From Hemicentrotus pulcherrimus (Eukaryota > Echinodermata > Echinoidea > Camarodonta > Strongylocentrotidae): 47,821 nt of DNA. Below the pieces are notes generated by a model. The model worked only from the letters and a program-made list of their open reading frames with translations, was not told the DNA's origin and made no database searches. This document shows, piece by piece, positions 37,651-46,600 of the stretch (positions within the stretch are counted from its first letter, which is position 1; every line of letters starts with the position of its first letter). The position numbers were made by a program, and so were the translations under genes. Location of the stretch: positions 156,957 to 204,777 of the forward strand of contig BEXV01000016.1 of NCBI GenBank assembly GCA_003118195.1, written 5' to 3'.

Positions 37651-40600
37651 CAAAGCATGCTGTTAATTCAAAGACCCACAAGTTCAACGCTCATATTTCA
37701 TTGATACATAAACCTTTAAATATTTTTCTAATGATCAAAATTTTCATAAAAATACTATGAACATGCTTGCAGGTAAATCATAACGTATCTAGAAGTGGTG
37801 TCATTTCTAGGTCAAAATTGGCTATTTGTTTCTGGGAGCCTTTCTTCCAGAGCTGTTCTGGAAAAACATAAAATTCTAGAACTTCATCTCTTTCCATTCC
37901 CCAAATGCTTTTCCATTATGTCTGGAAGCACCTCTGTACAAACAATACAATGAAACATTACCGGTACCCATACTGGTATATGTGTTTCTGCGGTATTACC
38001 AATGCTGGTAACTTCTTGGTATTACTCTTTGTATCATGAACACTTTTTTAAGGAAAGGGACAGTGAAAAATCATAGTGGAGAAAAAAATCCAGACGGAAA
38101 CAAAATGATTCAGTCGGAAAAAACAAGATTTCAGGTTGAAAGCACTATACTGACATCATAATAAAGGGAAATCCCCAATGTAAAGGATATATGTACATGT
38201 ACAGTAGGTATGCAACCTGCAAAGAATGTCAATACTTCATCCATTCATTCATTCAACCGTGATTAATAGCATGTTTGAAAACAAATACAAAGCAAGTTTT
38301 CAAATCCGTGACTCCTTGTCAATATTGACTGAAGCATTATTGATGGTGATAGTCAGAAAATGGAAGCGAAAATTGGGGAAATGTTCAACAGACCGAGGAA
38401 TAAAGAATTAACATCAGAAAAAAGGCAAGCCTGGGGGTATTTTGGGGTGGAGTGTTTGCATGTTAAACCAAGCATGACTCATCAGTGATCAATGTAATTG
38501 CCAGTGTATCTACTTCCAAATTAATCAGTTAAAGGCTCTCACGCGTAGAACGCACGATATATCCCTTGGGCGCTGCCATATTGTGTACGCACACATACCA
38601 ACGTGTATTGTTTCTCGGACACTGAGCATTTACCCGCCTGGTTAGAATGCACGAACCTTACCCGAAGCTAAACCATCGGCCCTGACCGGAGTCACGAAGT
38701 GGACGACTGGTTCACCGTAGTATCTATCTTCCTGCTATCAGTGTTTTTCTTCGCGGAGCTGCTTGTCTAGTATAGGGGGCACTTCGCTACACACACGTAC
38801 ATACGTACGTAGCGCCTATGATAGCTAGCATACACAGAGTGCTGTACTGTCAATCGCGACAGTACACACAGATCCGAGGTTGATGCGAAGCAAAATGTTC
38901 TTACTGTCAATCGTGGCTAGCAATTTCGCTGCGTACCGCACACTTGCGTTAAGTTCGCAAATAGGCGTATCAGCTAAATAGTGACGTTTCCCCACATAAT
39001 CTACGCGTGAAAGTCTTTAATGGGTAAATGCCCTGACAACACAGGCCTAAACACAAGCACAGACACAATGGCGATGGAATACCCGGTACACAGCTGGTTT
39101 GAGCAAGGAAATTTGATGCTTTACTGGTACTTCGCAATAAGTTCGCAGTAGGTCCATGGAGTAACTGTCATACAGTACAAATTGCGGAACAGTTTTGGGG
39201 TAAAGGCAACAAATATTTCTACAATAAAATGATGATAGTAAATAAATTGATATTGATCCTTTCTTTTTCATCAGGGAATATCATTTTCTTACTTAATTCT
39301 TTAAAGTATGAATAACTAAAGGTATTAAAGAATCTCAAGGAAATATACAAATTCATATTCTTTCTTTGTAACGTTTCAATTCAGGAATTAGCATCAGAGG
39401 GGAAAAATACAATGAATGAAAGTCTTTTACGGTAAAATAAGAAAGCAATGAGATATCTAGACAGATCACTTGTTCAAATTCAGTTCAAACATTCATCCCC
39501 TTCCCCTTCCTGCCCGGCCCCTACCTCATGCCCTCAATACTCTTACTGTGCTTGAATTTTCGAATTCTGTGATTCACACATCTTTCCATGTCCAGGGCCC
39601 CTACTTAATGGCAGCGGTTAGATTCAGTACCATTGGATGAGCTGACACAATGAAATGAGTCAAATTACACACGAATGATGATTCATCGTCTATGCTCCAT
39701 ATCATCAAATACGTCCTCTCTATCTACCATGCTCATTAATTCTCTCCCTTTCGCACACAAGATGTGCAATGTGTCACTGCCTAATATCATTCTCCTAAAT
39801 AATGAAGATTACATATACCTGTTTATTGCTTTGTGTAGGAGTCATTGTAATATTTGAACAGTTGGTGTTTATAGCTTTAGCAGGCCCAACTGTTCCTTTG
39901 AAGAAGAAAGAAAATCTGTCTCCAACACACTATCATCCTCTCCTATCTCCCCTCCCCTCCCCAACCCAACCCCATTTATGGTATGTAATATCTATATATA
40001 GGGCTAGGCTTACACATAGCTTCCAGGTGTCATGGATACATACTTGTATAAAATAAATAATCTTTGTTTTTCAGAGTTCAGTCCATAAAACGATCTCTAC
40101 CCAAAATTACTGCATGTCATTCATTTTATTTTCATTTTCATTTATTCATTTTCATTTATTTATGCTTTTAATATCCTGGTCACACCTATTTGCTTTCTAA
40201 ATGTGGAATACCCTGATGCGTGGGTGAAATAAACTTATTATAGAACTTGCCATAAAAATACTCTATTCAATATTTGCCGTATTCATTTTACCATGCAACT
40301 AGAGCAAACAAAGTTGATTTTTAAGAGCCCATTATATTGACACAAGTCCATGAGCTCTGGAATTGTATGCGACCTTTAACCTTAATGAGTAAGTGCTGGC
40401 AACACCTTCATTTCAAAAAGAAATTGGCAGCAGCAAAGGTTAGAATGGGGTTGTTTCGTTTGAAATGGAATTTGGAAAAAAGAAATAATAAAAGGACATA
40501 GTTCCACAGACTTGTTGGAGTGGGCTACCGCAGACTGTAGTCTAGACTTAAAAATGTGGTTTGACAGAAGTACATAGTTTGGGAGTGACACAATTTAATC

Positions 40601-43600
40601 CTAATCAGTCTGCCATGCCAAAAAACACCCTTGTTTGTCCCAAAACATGATTTAGATTTACATGAAACAAATATGCTATTCAACCCACAACTGACTCGAG
40701 ACTCGAGAGAGTTGCTCTATCATGAACTATCAGAAGAAAATGGAAAACAGGAATCATCCAAATTATGAGTCGATTAAGTTTAACACTCCTCAAAACTGTA
40801 TCTGAGGGAATATACTCTACACTGTATACAATACTATACATCTGTGGCAGCTGGATATTTTTCTTTTCACTGTAAAATAGTAATACGTCATTGAAGGTAG
40901 ATAAACAACTGTACCAGTAAACAATTTCTTTCAACCATTATACCACAACTGTCCTTGAGTTAATCTTGATGCTGTTTGTTGTTTACAGCTAGGTAAAGTC
41001 AGCTTTGATCAATATATCATGTGTGAGATTTTTTCTTCTTCTTCTTACCTTCATATATATTAACAATGTTTGGATGATCAAGGGTGGACATGAGTTCAAT
41101 TTCTTGACGGATCCTTCTCATGTCTTCTGGGTCTTCTATCTTGTTCTTTGGAATGGACTTGATTGCAACCTGAAGAAGAAAAAGAAGAAGAAGAAAAAAA
41201 AAAATCTAAAATATTTACAGAATCATGAGATTATGAGTAAAATTTCCAGTCAGTGAAATATATAACATACATCAGAAGAGCCTGACAGAATAGAGATATA
41301 TAAATACTTGTAAATTGCATGTGTACTCATGTCTCTCATCATACAACAGGGTTCACTACCCTTGTCACAGAACAGCACACATGTGCACCATCTCCATGCC
41401 CTGCTGAAGCTGAGTATCCCATTATGTACAGTGTACACATACGTGCATGTAAAATGTATGTGTATAACTTTTCATTATCTTAGACCCCTTTCATAGCACC
41501 ATATCTATGTAGAGCAAACCCAGAAATAAACAAAAACTGTTTTAATTCTCCTTCCATGAACTATCCAAAAGTATAAAGACCAGGCTTGTTTGCAACTTTT
41601 GCAAAAGCCAGGGGGCAGAAAGAGCAATACAAGTGATCATTTTAGTGTAGATTCTGGGAACTTCGACCCTGAAAATTTCTATAGATTAGTATTTTAACAT
41701 TATTTGAATAGCGCCTTCTTTACTCCTTATTGCAAAGAATGAAATCCCCTGTCCAGACTAATGGACAAAAGCACCTACTATTTACAGAGTTGTTAACCCC
41801 CATTTTCATAGAAAGGAGCCACTACGCGAGTTCTCCAAAATTTGAAGAAAGTAAAAGCCATCACGGTCAATCCATGTCATCAGCTGAATAATCCTTCAAT
41901 TATTCAATCTTGGAATCCATCACGCACACGCTGCTTTATTGTGTACATGGAACAGACTACCTGTAATACTCAGGTACAAATCTTCTATCTTCTATCAACC
42001 ACCACGACCTCAAGTTTAAATTCCAATAGGAATCTTTTGGAGAAACAACAACCAAGTACCAAGTATCTGCCTGAAGTATTTGATTAGACCGGAGATCATT
42101 TCCCTGATAAAATCATTCCCAGAACCCCAAACAATCAAATCATAGAGTTATCATCTCATATCGTGTCTACTAATTCCCTCAAGTATGTGATAAGATTGTA
42201 TTTAATCCGGACCTTGCACATTTGCTGATGGCTCTGATAGGCTTCTTGTAGTGTAAGCCTAGTAAAGGCCTGTTCACATAATTATGATACAGGTAAACTA
42301 CGCTGGTTTACTGTGGGGGGTTCTGTGCTCCACATCTTCTTTGTATCTTATAACAAACGAATAAGTGGACAAAGCATAGGACCTTCCTTGAACTATTCTA
42401 TTATTTTTTTCTCTGTACTTGTTCCTGCCATTCAAATACAAAACAAAATATTGTCACACTATTCTAGTGTCCACACACAACAAATTCATCGTATAACTAT
42501 CCCGTTTCGGGATAGTTATAAAATGAAATTGTGTGTGTGTATGTTTTAATTGCTTACTAAAGATACGTCGTATAACGAAACGTCAAATAACGAACAAGGG
42601 GCTGGGCATCGTTTCGAACTAGAACTCGATAAAGAATCACAGAATGTGTTGTATGTGGAGTTGTGGACGTAACTAGTATAACAGGTCGAACTAGAAAGGT
42701 ATAGCTGGGCGGGGCTTAACGTGACCGCGTTTCAGGATTACTGTGTGTGGACGCCCTTGAATTCATACGAAGATTCTTGTGTGCGGACGCCCTGGAATTT
42801 ATGCATTAGATTCTTTATACGACGTTTCTTAATCTTGTATGTGTACCGGGTTAAGTAATGCGGCAGTTTACCATGATATATGTGAACAGGCCATAAGAAG
42901 AATGTATTCTTGACTGCTTAGCTAGGGCAAAAAACATCAAACAAATGATCTACTAGTACTAAATGTACATCATTTTTTTGTAGTACTTATGGAATATAAA
43001 TTTGAAATAATTTTGATTTGTCAGAAATATCTAGAATTGCTTTTCCTTCAACAAATAACTACAATGCAGTATGATTCTGAACCTTAACACATTCAAAATG
43101 TAAGAAAAGTTGGAAACTCTTACAAAAAGAAGATTCTTTAAAAGTGGTCCCTACAGGCTGGACAGAATACTTGGTGACATGTCTATAGAATGTTGGCATC
43201 TTCATGATGACAATGATTTACAAGTTAAATTATGAAGATGAAAGGGAGAATGTCTACTTTAACTCCTCCCAAAATGGGGTTGTTTTGAAACCAAACGAAA
43301 ATATATCCCCACTGTCTCCCAATTCCCCCAGTGTTTGGTGTCATCGCCCCATCATTGACAAATTAACAATGATCCTGGCGACTGTCTAATGTTTGTCAGC
43401 TTGTTGTCTCCTCAACCCGCCCTGCCCCCAAGACAGAAGATAAACAACACAATCTCCCCTGCACACCCCCCCCCCTCCACAACCTAAAGAGTCAACACAA
43501 TGCCAACAAATGGTCATTGACATATGGACGCCCACATGTCCCGAATGGTCATTTGTGTTTTGACGTGAATTCTGCTGTGGGAGTGAGTCACTAGCAGCCA

Positions 43601-46600
43601 TGAACCCTGCCTGGCTTGCCATCTCAAATAAAGAAGCTCCTGGTGGTTAGAATACAACCGAGATGTTGCAGATACCAAAATCTTCACCAACATAAATCTA
43701 TTCATTGTTTCATTCTTCTATCAAATATCATGGTAAATTGGTAATCAAACTTTAATTGTAACTCAAGATGTCAAAATACTACATTTATTTGGTTCAGAAA
43801 GAGTATTTTTCATCAAATCAATATAGCCAAGTGAATTAACACTTCATGTACATGTAGGGAATTGGAATTATGTTTATTTTCTAAACAAATAGCTTGGAGA
43901 GAACACCTGTATAATGACAAGATGAATTTCCATAATCTATGGAGTAAAGGGGCAACATTTCACTTATTAAAAAAAAAACAATTATCAAATGGGGAAAAGA
44001 AAGACAATCTCAGTCAGAATAAATGTATCAGAGTCTTTCAAATAATTACATGCCGGTCACTGACTTCAGCAGTGTTTATCCTGGGGTCACTGTAGTAGGG
44101 ATATGATTTGTCTTTCTTGACTCAATGCACGAATAGTTCAGTGACCAATAAGACAGGACACTCCTCTTCTAATATCAAATAAAAAAAAAAAACTACCTAT
44201 TAAGAAGAATGTCAGTGCCCTCTTAATGACAAAGGAAAAGTCACAACTATGCAAAAAGATCCATAAATTATTTATCATAGCAATGCATGATTCAATTTAC
44301 TCCCTCAAACTTTAAACTTTAAAAAAAAAAAATACTTTTGAATTTGATGGAGGACACTTTCTCATGTATTTCTCTCTATTCCAAGTCTCCTACTTCATCT
44401 TTCTCATATTTCCAATCTGATTATCCTTATTATTATTGTAGTACAAATACTACACCTACCGGTAAACCTACATGCCTAGGTAAGGCTCCATATTAACTTT
44501 TGTTTAAAAAGGGGTTTGGATCTGCTGGTTTTAGAGTCATCATACACATGAGCCCTATTTACACATTTTGAAATTTGGGGAATCCAGACTTAAAGGTAAT
44601 ACAAATTTTGGAAAATTTGGAAAATTGGCTGGATAGTGATTCTTTACAATTATGAAATATTGTATGCACCTGTGGATGTTTAAGAAGCACTAGAAAATTT
44701 AGCCCCTAAAACACTTTTGCTTTCAAGAAAAATTAAATATCATTTTCTAGTGCATATAATACATCCACAGGGGCATTCAAATATATCAACATTTCAAAGA
44801 ATTACTATCCATCCAATTTCCTAAATTTCCCAAAACTTTGCATTACCTTTAATATTACTATACCAGAAAAGATTTCCTCCAAATGGAGCAAAACAAACAC
44901 AAACTTCATAAAAACATTTCCGTTGCCCAACATTACTTTCTTCAAGCAGAAGTTTAACCCAAGCGATTTTTAAGCCTGAAATAATTGAGGGTAAATCATG
45001 TAACATTCTCAGACCTCAGTCGTCGACATAGCCTCCAATTATTGAGTTACAGTTTATTTTGTCTGGTTTTCCATTCCAAATAAATTTAAAAAGTAAAGAC
45101 TCGACCTCTTTCAAAAAGGAATGACCAGTCTTGGCAAAATGTCAATTTGACAATCCTTAGGTTTGAAATAAAAAATGTTATGTACTGATCAATGAATGAT
45201 CAAATCAACATTTACATGTCATGTATAAGCTCAAGCTCTGTCATAAGAAGGAAGGTCATACACAATATATCCCTTGTGACAAGTCTGTTTTTAATTGGAC
45301 AATTAGTCAATACCGTTTAACACTTTTTGAAGGTTTTAGGCTGTTCAAGATTGAACAAAGTGAGTCACGCATGAGTTCAGTCCCTGGATAACATTAGTCA
45401 GAGGAGGGTCTGTCTCTTGGTAATCCTAGAAAATCAATTGACCTTAGAAGAAGAAGAAGAAGAAGAATCACTGTGTTTGTTCCTCACTTTTGTTCACTGT
45501 AAACTCATCTGTCTGGTTCGTGCTTGTTTCCTTTTTCTCTCACTCCTAGTACAATCTCTAAGTTCAACGACCAAATGGTACTGACAGATTCTCCTTTAAA
45601 ACATCAATTTTCTGGATGTCGGTGTTAAACAGTTATATTCAGTTGAATACTGAGCACACGACAACCAAATCTGGAGTCTGTGGATCAGGTGGATAATGCA
45701 TATTTGAAGAGTCTCACCATACGGTATCAAGCTTAATAGTTGTAGTTGCATGAAAGTGTAATTTTTTGTTTGTAAAGATTATTTACTTTAGCTTCTTATT
45801 AATTTTCTTTTTGTTTTAATCAATGGCCCTATTTTATGAACAATTATTACATTGTAAACATTGTGCAATTAGTCCTTGGACTTTTACTTTTTGTTTTTTA
45901 ATAAACTACCGGTATGCTAAATTGAAGTGAGTTGAAATAAAATAGACTAAAGATGGTTTATATTATAATCCAACCTTGAAACACTCTGTATTAGTGCCTA
46001 CTTACTGTACTTAGGCCTATTAAACTTAAATACTGCCAACAACAACACAGAAATAAACACGATAAACATTTCTGGAGAGCTGTTTCACTGTGTGTCATTA
46101 CAAATACAAGTACAGTGAAACCAGTCTGTAATGAACACCCAAGGGTGACAAGAAAAGTGGCCTTTTTAGGCAGGTGGTCTTTAAGTACAGATTCTTTAGT
46201 ACATGTTCCAATAGGAAATCATTTTCAAGGGAAACAAAACATGTGGTCTTTTTAGACAGCTGGTCTTTCTATACAGGTGGTCGTTAAAGCAGGTTTGACT
46301 GTACATGCACATATTTATCTTTGATCAAATTACAAGAAAAATTATACAGTCTATTTACACTGTAGAATTATTTCTGCTAAAACCACCATGATGCAAACTA
46401 AGTGAACAAAAACAATTCATAATTCACATAAGCATTAATAAATATGAACCGAGCAAGCAAAACATGGAGGTATCTTCACATTGGTATTAAATCAAACACA
46501 TTCATTTGGCACCTGGAAAAAAAAAATGTGTATGTTTCAAAAGCAAAATAATGAGAAAAGAATCAAAGACAGATTTTAAACAAAAGTAATAATTAAAATT

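Larger units (their letters stand above)
37586..41048 (-). other. NUAK intron 2 (3463 nt)
   Basis: Phase-1 intron. It holds a GC-richer TTAA-bounded element at 38529-39020 and ends, on the minus strand, in a long CT repeat just before exon 3. The remainder (about 39020-41048) is AT-rich with a TTCATTT-type simple stretch at 40126-40162; I see no gene there. Confidence 0.9.
42264..42896. mobile_element. TAA-flanked PIF/Harbinger-like non-autonomous element, interrupted
   Basis: The left end AGGCCTGTTCACATAATTAT (from 42266) and the right end ATATATGTGAACAGGCCA (to 42893) are inverted repeats of about 30 nt, including matching GTAAACT. TAA flanks both sides (42263-42265 and 42894-42896). A 3-bp TWA duplication and a GGCCTGTTC-like end fit the PIF/Harbinger superfamily. 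The interior is interrupted by the GTCCACACACA element at 42468-42847, leaving about 200 nt on the left and 45 nt on the right. Confidence 0.6.

Noticed and set aside
37383..37760. 125-codon plus-strand open frame
   Set aside because: Antisense to exon 3 and then translates the GA repeat as Arg-Glu.
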